From Nocardioides albidus (lineage in GTDB: Bacteria; Actinomycetota; Actinomycetes; Propionibacteriales; Nocardioidaceae): a stretch of 42,917 nt of DNA. The DNA lies in contig NZ_VDMP01000024.1 of assembly GCF_006335005.1 (NCBI RefSeq), positions 203,801 through 246,717 on the forward strand, in the 5' to 3' direction. The notes beneath the pieces were generated by a model that saw only the letters and a program-made list of their open reading frames with translations, did no database searches and was not told the origin of the DNA. The translations under genes and the position numbers were made by a program. Positions 23,334 through 30,839 of the stretch are shown one piece after another; within the stretch, counting starts at the first letter, position 1; each line of letters opens with the position of its first letter.

Positions 23334-24488
23334 ATGACCGACACCGCCACGCCCGCGCGCAGCCTCGACCAGGGAACGACGCCGCTCCGCTTCGCCCGCG
23401 GCTGGCACTGTCTCGGCCTGGCCTCGGCGTTCGCCGACGGCAAGCCGCACGCCGTCCACGGGTTCGGCACGAAGCTGGTCGTGTGGCAGGGGGGTGACGG
23501 CGAGCTCAACGTGCTCGACGGCTACTGCCGCCACATGGGCGGCGACCTGACCCAGGGCGAGGTCAAGGGCGACCACATCGCCTGCCCGTTCCACGACTGG
23601 CGCTGGGGCGGGGACGGCAAGTGCAAGGAGATCCCGTACGCCCGCCGCGTCCCGCTGCGCGCGCGCACCCAGCGCTACGAGACGGTGGTCCGCAACGGTC
23701 AGCTCCTGATCTGGCACGACCCCGAGGGCTCCGCCGCCGACCACGAGGTGCTCCCGCCCGAGCTGCCCGACGTGATGTCGGACAAGTACACGCCCTGGTC
23801 ATGGCACACCCGCGAGATCAACGGATCGCACTGCCGCGAGCTGATCGACAACGTCGCCGACATGGCGCACTTCTACTACGTGCACTTCGCGTTCCCGACG
23901 AGCTTCCGCAACATCTTCGACGGGCACACCGCGACCCAGTTCATGGAGTCGAAGGGCCGGCCCGACACGATGGGTGGCGGGTACGGCGACGAGAACTCGA
24001 CCCTCAAGTCCGTGGCGACCTACTACGGGCCGTCGTACATGATCAACTGGCTCGAGGTCGACTACAAGGGATTCGTCACCGAGGTCGTCCTCGTCAACTG
24101 CCACATCCCGACCGGCCCCGAGTCGTTCACGCTGCAGTACGGCATCAGCGTCCGCAAGCCCGAGGGGCTCGACGAGCAGACCTGCGCCTACATCGCCGAG
24201 CGCTACACCCAGTCGTTCGGGGACGGCTTCCTGCAGGACGTGGCGATCTGGGAGAACAAGGTGGCCGTGCAGAACCCCCTCCTGTGCGAGGAGGACGGTC
24301 CGGTCTACCAGCTGCGCCGGTGGTACGAGCAGTTCTACGTCGACGTCGCCGACATCAAGCCCGAGATGACCGACCGCTTCGAGTTCGAGGTCGACACCAC
24401 GAAGGCCAACGAGTACTGGCACGCCGAGGTCGCCGAGAACCTGGCCAAGCGGGCCGCGTCCGAGGCCGCCGCGCCCGCGGACGCCTGA
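23334..24488 (+). CDS. kshA: 3-ketosteroid 9α-hydroxylase oxygenase component KshA
   Basis: A 384-residue Rieske oxygenase that hydroxylates C9 of androst-4-ene-3,17-dione-type steroids, leading to B-ring opening. The Rieske [2Fe-2S] ligands are Cys65-His67 (YCRHMGG) and Cys84/His87 (CPFHDW). The mononuclear iron site is His179, His184 (DMAHFYYVH) and Asp302 (LQDVAIWENK). All lie exactly two residues before the matching residues of M. tuberculosis KshA, as I remember them. The ATG at 23334 is preferred over the GTG at 23325, because the GTG is inside the KstR operator and would put the start within the promoter. kshB, the reductase, is encoded 340 nt downstream with one small gene between. 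A KstR-controlled promoter drives the three genes. Confidence 0.92.
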   Translation: MTDTATPARSLDQGTTPLRFARGWHCLGLASAFADGKPHAVHGFGTKLVVWQGGDGELNVLDGYCRHMGGDLTQGEVKGDHIACPFHDWRWGGDGKCKEIPYARRVPLRARTQRYETVVRNGQLLIWHDPEGSAADHEVLPPELPDVMSDKYTPWSWHTREINGSHCRELIDNVADMAHFYYVHFAFPTSFRNIFDGHTATQFMESKGRPDTMGGGYGDENSTLKSVATYYGPSYMINWLEVDYKGFVTEVVLVNCHIPTGPESFTLQYGISVRKPEGLDEQTCAYIAERYTQSFGDGFLQDVAIWENKVAVQNPLLCEEDGPVYQLRRWYEQFYVDVADIKPEMTDRFEFEVDTTKANEYWHAEVAENLAKRAASEAAAPADA

Positions 24489-24499
24489 GGTCGCCCGCG

Positions 24500-24802
24500 A
24501 TGGCATCCTTCGTCCCGACGAGCGCGGAGACCCTGGCGGACCTGCGCCGCTACACCGAGGACCGGCTGGTCGAGGTCGCCTGCCTCGACTGCCTGGCCAG
24601 GGTCAGGGTGAAGAAGAACAGCGACCATCACACCTCCGTGCAATGGAGCGCAGAGGCACGGTCCGCCTGTCAAGAGCTCGGGCGACGAGATCAGGGTCCC
24701 GGCGGACGGGACGTGCACAAGCCCTGTGCGCGACTGATGGCTAGCATCGACGACGCCGTCCGGGCCGGAGCAGTCCCGGTCGGCGCGTACGACGGCTACT
24801 GA
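24500..24802 (+). CDS. Small Cys/His protein between kshA and kshB, function unknown
   Basis: A 100-residue protein from the ATG at 24500, 11 nt behind kshA and 25 nt before kshB. It contains Cys28-x2-Cys31, His43-His44, Cys57 and His73-x2-Cys76, a spacing that could bind one metal, such as zinc, or be redox active. The remainder is charged and soluble (TLADLRRYTEDRLVEVACLDCLARVRVKKN). I do not recognise a family. Its frame continues upstream as an open frame through kshA, which hides the true start. M. tuberculosis has an unknown gene (Rv3527) directly behind kshA; whether the two are related I cannot tell. The position suggests a role in Ksh assembly or electron transfer. Confidence 0.6.
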   Translation: MASFVPTSAETLADLRRYTEDRLVEVACLDCLARVRVKKNSDHHTSVQWSAEARSACQELGRRDQGPGGRDVHKPCARLMASIDDAVRAGAVPVGAYDGY

Positions 24803-24827
24803 GCCATCTTCGAGGAGTGGGAGTTCC

Positions 24828-25925
24828 GTGGACATCGAGTCCTTCGTGCTGGACGTCGTCGACGTGGTCGAGGAGACCGCCGACGCGAAGTCGATCAGCT
24901 TCGCCGTGCCCGCGGGTGCCGAGGAGCGGTTCGACTACCTGCCCGGCCAGTTCCTGACCGTTGCGGTGCCGAGCGACCGGACCGGCATCGCGGCGCGGTG
25001 CTACTCGCTCTCCAGCAGCCCCCACGACGGCGGGCCGCTCACCGTCACCGTCAAGCGCACCGCCGACGGCTACGCGTCCAACTGGATCTGCGACAACCTC
25101 CAGGTCGGTGACACGCTGCGCGTGCTGCCGCCGTCCGGCATCTTCACGCCCGCCTCCATCGACGCCGACCTGCTCCTCTTCGCGGGCGGCTCCGGCGTGA
25201 CGCCGATCATGTCGATCACCCGCACCGCCCTCGCCCACGGCAAGGGCCAGATCGTGGTGTTCTACGCCAACCGCGACGAGTCCTCGGTGATCTTCGCCGG
25301 CGAGCTCACCCGCCTCGCCAGCGAGTTCCCCGACCGGCTCCAGGTGATCCACTGGCTGGAGTCCGTCCAGGGCCTGCCGACCGAGGCGCAGATGAAGGCC
25401 TTCGCGTCCCAGTACGGCGGGTTCGACTCGTTCGTCTGCGGTCCGGCGCCGTTCATGAAGATGGTCACCACCGTGCTCAAGGAGCTCGAGGTGCCCCGCA
25501 GCCTGCGCCACCAGGAGAAGTTCGTCTCCCTGGGCGGCAACCCCTTCGGCGACCTGGAGGAGCTCCAGGCCGTGGAGGCCGAGATCGCCCTCGCCGAGTC
25601 CGACGACGACGGCGCCGGGGCCGACGTGTTCGCCGACGCTCCCGCCGGCCCGGTCAAGCTCGAGGTCGAGCTGGACGGCGAGGAGTTCACCTTCGACGAC
25701 TGGGACCCGCGCACCAAGATGCTCGACTTCCTCGAGTCGAAGGGCGTCAAGGCGCCGTACTCCTGCCGTGAGGGGGAGTGCTCGGCGTGTGCCATCCGGC
25801 TCATCGAGGGCGACGTCAAGATGGTCTACAACGACGTGCTGGACAAGGACGACCTCGAGGACGGCATCCGCCTCGGCTGCCAGTCCGTCCCGCTCACGGA
25901 CACGGTCAAGGTCAGCTACTCCTAG
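24828..25925 (+). CDS. kshB: 3-ketosteroid 9α-hydroxylase reductase KshB
   Basis: A 365-residue three-domain reductase that passes electrons from NADH to KshA. The FAD domain has RCYSLSSSP (57–65), the NAD domain GGSGVTP (120–126) and the C-terminal plant-type [2Fe-2S] domain Cys313, Cys318, Cys321 and Cys351 (SCREGECSAC ... GCQS). The linker before the ferredoxin domain is acidic (about 255–275). The length agrees with the usual KshB of about 350. The GTG start follows a GAGGAG ribosome site. kshB is the last gene of the kshA operon; the transcript probably ends at the hairpin at 26029–26075. Confidence 0.9.
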   Translation: MDIESFVLDVVDVVEETADAKSISFAVPAGAEERFDYLPGQFLTVAVPSDRTGIAARCYSLSSSPHDGGPLTVTVKRTADGYASNWICDNLQVGDTLRVLPPSGIFTPASIDADLLLFAGGSGVTPIMSITRTALAHGKGQIVVFYANRDESSVIFAGELTRLASEFPDRLQVIHWLESVQGLPTEAQMKAFASQYGGFDSFVCGPAPFMKMVTTVLKELEVPRSLRHQEKFVSLGGNPFGDLEELQAVEAEIALAESDDDGAGADVFADAPAGPVKLEVELDGEEFTFDDWDPRTKMLDFLESKGVKAPYSCREGECSACAIRLIEGDVKMVYNDVLDKDDLEDGIRLGCQSVPLTDTVKVSYS

Positions 25926-26028
25926 GTCCCGCGAGCGCGTCGGACCTTCGTCGCGCCACGCTGCCGCGCCCGCGATCTCCTTGGTGAGGACCGAGCTTCG
26001 CGCGGCGACAGGACGCCGGCGGAAATGA

Positions 26029-26075
26029 CAACGGCCACCGGCTGCACCCCCCTAGGATGCAGCCGGCGGCCGTTG
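26029..26075. terminator. Strong bidirectional hairpin between kshB and 26095 gene
   Basis: CAACGGCCACCGGCTGCA pairs with TGCAGCCGGCGGCCGTTG (18 bp, one A·C mismatch) around an 11-nt loop. Only the minus-strand side has a weak T-rich exit (TGTCATTT). Convergent genes flank it, so it probably ends transcription from both sides. Confidence 0.7.
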
Positions 26076-26094
26076 GCCCGGGTGGCGCTCAGCC

Positions 26095-26472
26095 TCAGGA
26101 GGCCGGCTGGGCTGCCATGCACTTGTCCAGACGCTCCTGCGCGTGCTCGACGCGCTTGAGCTGGAACTTCTTGGCCTTCTGGACGCGCTCCTTCTTCTCC
26201 TTGGCCGTGGCGAGCGCGGCCTTGGCCGAGCGCTTCTCCTTCGCCGTGTCGGACGCCTTGACCTCGGCCTTCGCCTCGGCGACGGCCTCCTTCTTGGCGG
26301 CCAGCTTGGCGGTGAGGGACTCCAGCTTGGCCTGCGCCTTGTCGAGCTGGGCCTGCTGGGTCGCGCACGGGGCGTCGGTGGCCGGGGTGTCGGCGGCCGC
26401 GCTGGTGAGCGGGGCGACCGAGAGGCCGAGGGTCAGGACGGCCGCTGCGGCAGCGGTGCGGGGGAAGGTCAT
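26095..26472 (-). CDS. Secreted helical-hairpin protein, 125 aa
   Basis: A signal peptide (residues 1–28, cut near TSAAADTP) precedes a mature protein of about 97 residues that is almost entirely predicted helix, rich in Ala, Lys and Glu. The heptad pattern of two antiparallel helices (about 38–72 and 76–115) is interrupted by a short turn near 72–76. The only two Cys, Cys36 and Cys118, lie near the opposite ends of the chain and could close the hairpin by a disulfide. No known family is recognised; function could be structural or cell-wall related. AAGGAG precedes the ATG at 26472 by 8 nt. An upstream extension of the frame has no ribosome site and crosses the hairpin at 26540–26573. Confidence 0.72.
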   Translation of the reverse strand: MTFPRTAAAAAVLTLGLSVAPLTSAAADTPATDAPCATQQAQLDKAQAKLESLTAKLAAKKEAVAEAKAEVKASDTAKEKRSAKAALATAKEKKERVQKAKKFQLKRVEHAQERLDKCMAAQPAS

Positions 26473-26539
26473 GGGAGACGCTCCTTCGTTGGTCGGATCG
26501 TTCGTCACCCGGTACATGTCGCCACCGCCCCCGGGTGTT

Positions 26540-26573
26540 ACATCCGGGCTCGGAACCGTCCGAGGCCGGATGT
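26540..26573. promoter_or_regulatory. 34-nt hairpin in the divergent 26472/26670 intergenic region
   Basis: ACATCCGG–G–CTCGGA–ACCG–TCCGAG–G–CCGGATGT: two perfect stems (8 and 6 bp) separated by a G·G mismatch, with a 4-nt loop. It lies 67 nt before the secreted protein and 97 nt before tag, thus within the leader or promoter of both. It could be an operator, an RNA element or a transcription barrier. The rest of the 197-nt gap shows no clear promoter. Confidence 0.6.
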
Positions 26574-26669
26574 CGGCGGGACATGGGAGGGTCGGCCCAT
26601 GAACCACCCCACTCGGTTCTCCGTTGCCCCGCTCCGCTCCTCCGCGTACGACCGATCGGGGACTCCGGG

Positions 26670-27278
26670 ATGAGCGTTGCCGTGCCCGGGGCCGACGGCC
26701 TGCCACGCTGTCCCTGGGCGCTCACCGCGCCCGAGTTCCCCGCCTACCACGACACCGAGTGGGGGTTCCCCGTCGCCGACGACCGGCGGCTCTTCGAGAA
26801 GGTCAGCCTCGAGGGCTTCCAGTCCGGGCTGAGCTGGCGCACGATCCTGGTCAAGAGGCCCGCGTTCCGCGAGGTCTTCGCCGGCTTCGACCACCGGGTG
26901 ATCGCCGCGTACGACGAGAGCGACGTCGCCCGGCTGCTCGCCGACGCCCGCATCGTCCGCCACCGCGGCAAGATCGAGGCGGTGGTCAACAACGCCGGCC
27001 GGGCGATCGAGCTGATCGAGGAGCGGGGCTCGCTGGCGGCGTACTTCTGGAGCTTCGAGCCTCCTCCCGAGGAGCTGGGGGAGCCGCAGACGTCGACCAC
27101 CTCGCCCGCCGCGATCGCGATGTCGAAGGACCTGAAGAGGCGGGGCTGGCGCTTCGTCGGACCGACGACCGCGTTCGCGTTCATGCAGGCGATGGGTCTG
27201 GTCAACGACCACGTCGCGGGCTGCGTGACGCGCGAGGAGGCAGCGCTCGCCCGCGCCCGCTTCACGCCTCCCGAGTGA
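26670..27278 (+). CDS. tag: DNA-3-methyladenine glycosylase I
   Basis: A 202-residue Tag-family glycosylase that removes 3-methyladenine from alkylated DNA. Family marks are RCPWAL with Cys14, YHDTEWGFPVADDRRLFE (26–43) with His27, LEGFQSGLSWRTILVKRPAFREVFAGFD and DARIVRHRGKIEAVVNNA, then the C-terminal GLVNDHVAGCVTRE. The Cys/His residues at the N- and C-terminal ends bind the structural zinc. The start is the ATG at 26670; the frame extends upstream but into the intergenic hairpin. A short hairpin terminator follows at 27282. It appears to be a single-gene unit. Confidence 0.9.
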   Translation: MSVAVPGADGLPRCPWALTAPEFPAYHDTEWGFPVADDRRLFEKVSLEGFQSGLSWRTILVKRPAFREVFAGFDHRVIAAYDESDVARLLADARIVRHRGKIEAVVNNAGRAIELIEERGSLAAYFWSFEPPPEELGEPQTSTTSPAAIAMSKDLKRRGWRFVGPTTAFAFMQAMGLVNDHVAGCVTREEAALARARFTPPE

Positions 27279-27281
27279 GCC

Positions 27282-27300
27282 GGCCGCTGCGGGAGCGGCC
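27282..27300 (+). terminator. Short hairpin behind tag
   Basis: GGCCGCT–GCGGG–AGCGGCC forms a 7-bp perfect stem with 5-nt loop, 3 nt behind the tag stop. No T tract follows, only C-rich sequence. Confidence 0.5.
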
Positions 27301-27362
27301 CCCCCGCGAGACCGCTCGTTGTGGACGGGGGCGCTGCTGTGGGAACGTGACGACTAACATAC

Positions 27363-27385
27363 CGGGGAGTCGGATAGTCTCCCCG
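27363..27385 (+). promoter_or_regulatory. Hairpin in the leader/promoter of the second WS/DGAT
   Basis: CGGGGAG–TCGGATAGT–CTCCCCG is a perfect 7-bp inverted repeat with a 9-nt centre that contains TAGTCT-like sequence. It ends 30 nt before the ATG of the acyltransferase. TAACAT (27355–27360) just before it is a −10 candidate, in which case the repeat would be transcribed as a 5' hairpin; otherwise it could be an operator. Confidence 0.5.
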
Positions 27386-27415
27386 TCCGTCGCACCGATC
27401 GGCAGGTAGCCCCCC

Positions 27416-28789
27416 ATGCAGCAACTCACCGCCCTGGACGCGTCCTTCCTGCACATGGAGGACGCCCGCGTGACGGCCCACACGGGCGGGCTGATGATCC
27501 TCGATCCGTCGACCGCCGAGAAGCCGATCGACGTCGCCGCGATCCGCGAGCACTACGCCGCGCGGATCCCGCACATCGCGGCGCTGCGGTGGCGGCTCGT
27601 CGAGGTGCCGATGGGGATGGACCTGCCCTACTGGTACGACGACCACGACGTCGACCTCGACTACCACATCCGCAGTTCGGCGGTCCCGGCGCCGGGAGGC
27701 CAGGAGCAGCTCCTGCAACTCGTCAGCCGCCTCCACGAGGGCCCGCTCGACCGGTCGCGGCCGCTGTGGCAGCTGTACGTCATCGAGGGTCTCGAGGGCG
27801 GCAAGGTGGCCACCTTCCTCAAGACCCACCACGCCGCCTTCGACGGGAAGGCGAACATGGCGCTGCTCTCGACGCTGCTGACCACCGACCCCCGGCCCGA
27901 GCCGCTGGCGCCCCCGGCGCAGATGCCGCCCTCCGAGAGCAGGCCGAGCGACCTCGAGATGCTGCAGCTCACCGCCAGCGCCCTCATGGCCCGTCCCGGG
28001 AAGCTCGCGGAGCTCGTCACGCGCGGACTCGCCGACTGGCAGACGTTCGCGACCTCGCAGCTCGGCAAGCCGCTGCGCGGCAGCGCCCCGCGGCTCTCCA
28101 TCAACCGGAGCCTGACCCCCCGCCGGGAGTACGTCTACGGCGCGGTGCCGTTCGCGGACGTCGCCCGGGTCAAGACCGCCCAGGGATGCACGGTCAACGA
28201 CGTGGTCATGGCGATGTGTGCGGGCGCGATGCGCTCCTGGCTGTCGGACCGGGACGAGCTTCCCGACGGCCCGATCCGCGCGATGGTCCCGGTGTCGATC
28301 CGGACCGACGAGGGATCCGCCGGCAACCAGGTCGCGTCGATGGCACCCGACCTGCCCACCCACCTCGCGACGGCACGGGAGCGGCTCGACGCCGTCCGGT
28401 CCGAGATGGCGGCGGCGAAGGAGGAGTTCAAGGCGGTGCCCGCGGCGCTCCTGCTGGAGTTCGGCAACTTCGCCGCCCCCGCGGCCTCGGAGCTGGTCGC
28501 CCGGTCCGCCGCCTCGCTGCGACTGGCCGACAAGGTGAGCCTCCCGTTCAACGTCGTGATCTCCAACGTGCCCGGTCCGCGCGAGGAGCTCTACCTCGCC
28601 GGGGCCCGGTGCGTGGGCCACTATCCGGTGTCGATGGTGAGCGACGGCATGGGCCTCAACATCACCGTGATCAGTCACGGCGACACCCTGGCCTTCGGCC
28701 TGACGAGCTGTCCCGACCTGGTGCCGGACGTGTCCACCATCATCGACCACCTCGAGGAGGAGCTGGCCGAGCTCGTCGCTCTGGGCTGA
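27416..28789 (+). CDS. Wax ester synthase/diacylglycerol acyltransferase (second copy)
   Basis: A 457-residue WS/DGAT with HHAAFDG at 138–144, exactly the same position as in the homologue at 16291. The start LTALDASFLHMED, PLWQLYVIEGLEGG and the NDVVMAMCAGAMRSWL and VISNVPGPREELYLAGA segments match the family. The two proteins are similar throughout, so they are paralogues, but the linker after the catalytic motif differs. It makes wax ester or triacylglycerol from acyl-CoA. It is monocistronic, with its own leader hairpin, and ends convergent with the Nudix gene with 15 nt between stops. Its regulation is likely separate from the storage operon. Confidence 0.9.
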   Translation: MQQLTALDASFLHMEDARVTAHTGGLMILDPSTAEKPIDVAAIREHYAARIPHIAALRWRLVEVPMGMDLPYWYDDHDVDLDYHIRSSAVPAPGGQEQLLQLVSRLHEGPLDRSRPLWQLYVIEGLEGGKVATFLKTHHAAFDGKANMALLSTLLTTDPRPEPLAPPAQMPPSESRPSDLEMLQLTASALMARPGKLAELVTRGLADWQTFATSQLGKPLRGSAPRLSINRSLTPRREYVYGAVPFADVARVKTAQGCTVNDVVMAMCAGAMRSWLSDRDELPDGPIRAMVPVSIRTDEGSAGNQVASMAPDLPTHLATARERLDAVRSEMAAAKEEFKAVPAALLLEFGNFAAPAASELVARSAASLRLADKVSLPFNVVISNVPGPREELYLAGARCVGHYPVSMVSDGMGLNITVISHGDTLAFGLTSCPDLVPDVSTIIDHLEEELAELVALG

Positions 28790-28804
28790 CGAGGGCGCTG
28801 AGGC

Positions 28805-29314
28805 TCAGCCGGTCCCGAGGAGGCGCTCGCCCAGCACGGCCAGGCTGTCCGGCACGAACGGGAGCGTCCCGACCATCTCCCGCAGCCGCTCGGCGCTCAC
28901 CCAGTCGCCCCAGGCGACCTCCTCGGGCTGCCAGGTGATGGGGCCGTCGTACACACAGGCATAGGCGAAGGCGTGGTACGACGTGTGGTCGTCGGCGTAG
29001 TCGTCCTCGCCGATCGGCTCGAGCTCGACGCCCGTCACCCCCAGCTCCTCGGCGGCCTCGCGCACCGCCGCGTCGTACGGGTCCTCGCCGGCCTGGAGAA
29101 CGCCGCCCGCGGCGAGGTCGTAGCGGCCGGGGAAGACGTCCTTGGTGTCGGTGCGCCGGTGGACGTAGATCTCCCCGGCGCTGTTGCGGACCACGATGAG
29201 GGTCGCCGCGTGCCGCAGGTTGCGCGCTCGCATCTCCGAGCGCGGCACCACCTCGCCGGTCGGGCGGCCGTCGTCGCCGTACAGCGCGACCTGCTCCTCC
29301 ACGGAGCCGGTCAC
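28805..29314 (-). CDS. Nudix hydrolase
   Basis: A 169-residue Nudix protein. The Nudix box GVLQAGEDPYDAAVREAAEELGV (in two parts: GVLQAGE and REAAEELGV) fits Gx5Ex7REUxEExGU exactly and would bind Mg2+ for hydrolysis of a nucleoside diphosphate linked to another moiety. The N-terminal EQVALYGDDGRPTGEVVPRSEMRARNLRHAA resembles the YfcD/isopentenyl-isomerase-like group of Nudix proteins. The substrate is not known. The GTG start at 29314 overlaps the stop of the MBL gene (GTGA), so it is the last gene of a three-gene operon. Confidence 0.85.
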   Translation of the reverse strand: MTGSVEEQVALYGDDGRPTGEVVPRSEMRARNLRHAATLIVVRNSAGEIYVHRRTDTKDVFPGRYDLAAGGVLQAGEDPYDAAVREAAEELGVTGVELEPIGEDDYADDHTSYHAFAYACVYDGPITWQPEEVAWGDWVSAERLREMVGTLPFVPDSLAVLGERLLGTG

Positions 29315-29982
29315 CAGCCTCGCTCGCGCCACTCGGCGAGGTGCGGCCGCTCGACACCGAGCTGCGAGTCGTTGCCGTGGCCGGGGTAGAACCAGGTGTC
29401 GTCGGGCAGCGCGCCGAACAGCTTGGTCTCGACGTCGTCGATCAGCGTCGCGAACGCGTCGGCGTCGCCGAAGGTGTTGCCCACCCCGCCCGGGAACAGG
29501 GAGTCGCCGGTGAACAGGTGCGGGTGGCCGTCGGGGTCGCGGTAGAGCAGGCAGATCGAGCCGGGCGTGTGTCCGGTGATCCGGATGACCTCGAGATCGC
29601 ACGCGCCGACCGCGACCGTGTCGCCGTCGCCGACCCGCTGGTCGACGCTCACGCCGGTCTGCTCGGTGATGGCGTCGGCGTCGGGCTCGCCCGCCACCAC
29701 GACCGCCTTCGTCTCGCGGACGACGTCGGCGAGCGCCCGGTGGTGGTCCCAGTGCTGGTGGGTCGTGACGACCCGGTCGAGGCCGCCGTCGCCGATGAGC
29801 GGCAGCAGCGTCTCGGGGGATGCGGCCGCGTCGATCAGCACCTGGGCGCCGGACTCCCTGCAGCGCAGGAGGTAGCAGTTGTTCGACATCTTCTCGTCGA
29901 CCGCGACCTTGGTGATGGTGAGCCTGGTCAGCTCCCTCACGTCGGTGGGCCCGCCCGGGGTCACCTCTCCGGTGTAGCTCAT
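29311..29982 (-). CDS. Metallo-β-lactamase-fold hydrolase (glyoxalase II-like)
   Basis: A 223-residue MBL-fold protein. THQHWDHH (HxHxDH), the His of ITGHTPGS, the Asp of FTGDSLFPGG and the His of YPGHG make up a typical two-metal site. The order is as in glyoxalase II and similar thioester hydrolases. Next to a mycothiol-dependent isomerase-like gene it could act on a mycothiol thioester, which is an inference. The ATG at 29982 overlaps the preceding stop (ATGA), and its stop overlaps the Nudix start. The open frame extends upstream but only in the antisense/overlapping frame of the upstream gene. Confidence 0.87.
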   Translation of the reverse strand: MSYTGEVTPGGPTDVRELTRLTITKVAVDEKMSNNCYLLRCRESGAQVLIDAAASPETLLPLIGDGGLDRVVTTHQHWDHHRALADVVRETKAVVVAGEPDADAITEQTGVSVDQRVGDGDTVAVGACDLEVIRITGHTPGSICLLYRDPDGHPHLFTGDSLFPGGVGNTFGDADAFATLIDDVETKLFGALPDDTWFYPGHGNDSQLGVERPHLAEWRERGW

Positions 29983-30680
29983 CGCCCCTCCATCCTCGGC
30001 AGCTCTCCAGTCGAGCTCGAGAGTACGGCGTCGGCCCGGCGTCCGGTCGACCACCAGGCCAGTGCCGCGGCGGGCCCGGCGACCGTGACGGCGTCGGCAC
30101 GCGAGCCGAGCGTCCAGCGACCGCCCTCGGTCGCGGACAGCACCACGCCGGGACCGTCGTTCCTGCCCACCGCGTCGTCGAGCATTGTCCGCGCGGTGGC
30201 CTCGGGCCAGTCCGCCCAGGAGTAGCCGGCGTCGAGGTCGGCGTGGTGGATCTCGACCTCGCCCAGACGCATCAGCGCGATCCGTCCGGCCGGGATGCGG
30301 GGTCCGCCCGGGGTGCGCTCGAAGACGATGTCCGTTCCGAGGCCGGCGGCGATCCCGAGCACCTCGCCCAACGAGCGGCTCGCGGTCGCCAGGCGCTCGC
30401 GCACGACCGACAGCGCCTCCGTCGCCAGCGCGTCGATGTCGGCGTCGCGCCCGCCGGCCGAGGCGTACATCGTCGTCGGTCGCCCGTCGCGCAGGCCCCG
30501 GAGGACCCCGGCGAGAGCCTCGGCATTGAGCGCGAGGTGGGCGACGACGTGGCACCGGGTCCACCCCTCGCACAGCGAGGGCGCGGTCCCGTCCTCGTCG
30601 GAGAGCGCGCGGACGGTGCCCAGGAGACGGTCCGTGGCGGAGGCGACGGCATCGGTGAGATCGTGGGTGAGAGAGGTCAC
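29979..30680 (-). CDS. Mycothiol-dependent maleylpyruvate-isomerase-like protein
   Basis: A 233-residue DinB-like four-helix protein of the MDMPI group. The N-terminal domain has the helix pair TDRLLGTVRAL and CEGWTRCHVVAHLALNAEAL with the metal-binding His in VVAHL; the further ligands are probably Glu and His of GEVEIHHADLDAGYSWADWP. The C-terminal part is the smaller β-domain found behind MDMPI_N. It would use mycothiol, the thiol of actinomycetes, but the real substrate is unknown. The GTG start at 30680 is 6 nt behind CATGAT on the minus strand, which fits a leaderless start. It is the first gene of the MDMPI–MBL–Nudix operon, divergent from uvrA. The frame runs on far antisense to uvrA, which is not coding. 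Confidence 0.8.
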   Translation of the reverse strand: MTSLTHDLTDAVASATDRLLGTVRALSDEDGTAPSLCEGWTRCHVVAHLALNAEALAGVLRGLRDGRPTTMYASAGGRDADIDALATEALSVVRERLATASRSLGEVLGIAAGLGTDIVFERTPGGPRIPAGRIALMRLGEVEIHHADLDAGYSWADWPEATARTMLDDAVGRNDGPGVVLSATEGGRWTLGSRADAVTVAGPAAALAWWSTGRRADAVLSSSTGELPRMEGR

Positions 30681-30783
30681 GCGGCCATCATGCCCGGATG
30701 CCCGGCCGCGAACGGGGGCACTGTCGGTGCCGGGTGAGAGGCTGGCTCCTGTGTGCCGGGACTTGCCCGGCGCCGTACCATGG

Positions 30784-30797
30784 CGAACGCCTGTTCG
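30784..30797. promoter_or_regulatory. LexA SOS box of uvrA
   Basis: CGAAC–GCCT–GTTCG is a perfect 5-bp inverted repeat with 4-nt spacer, the actinobacterial/Bacillus-type LexA site (GAACN4GTTC). It ends 42 nt before the uvrA GTG. TACCAT just upstream is a −10 candidate, so LexA would block transcription start. Confidence 0.75.
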
Positions 30798-30839
30798 AAC
30801 GCCGACATGGGCAACTGAGACATCGAGTGGGGACGGGTA

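Noticed and set aside
28797..28809. Palindrome GCTGAGGCTCAGC as terminator between WS/DGAT and Nudix genes
   Set aside because: The one-base centre leaves no loop without opening pairs, there is no T tract, and it includes the Nudix stop codon.
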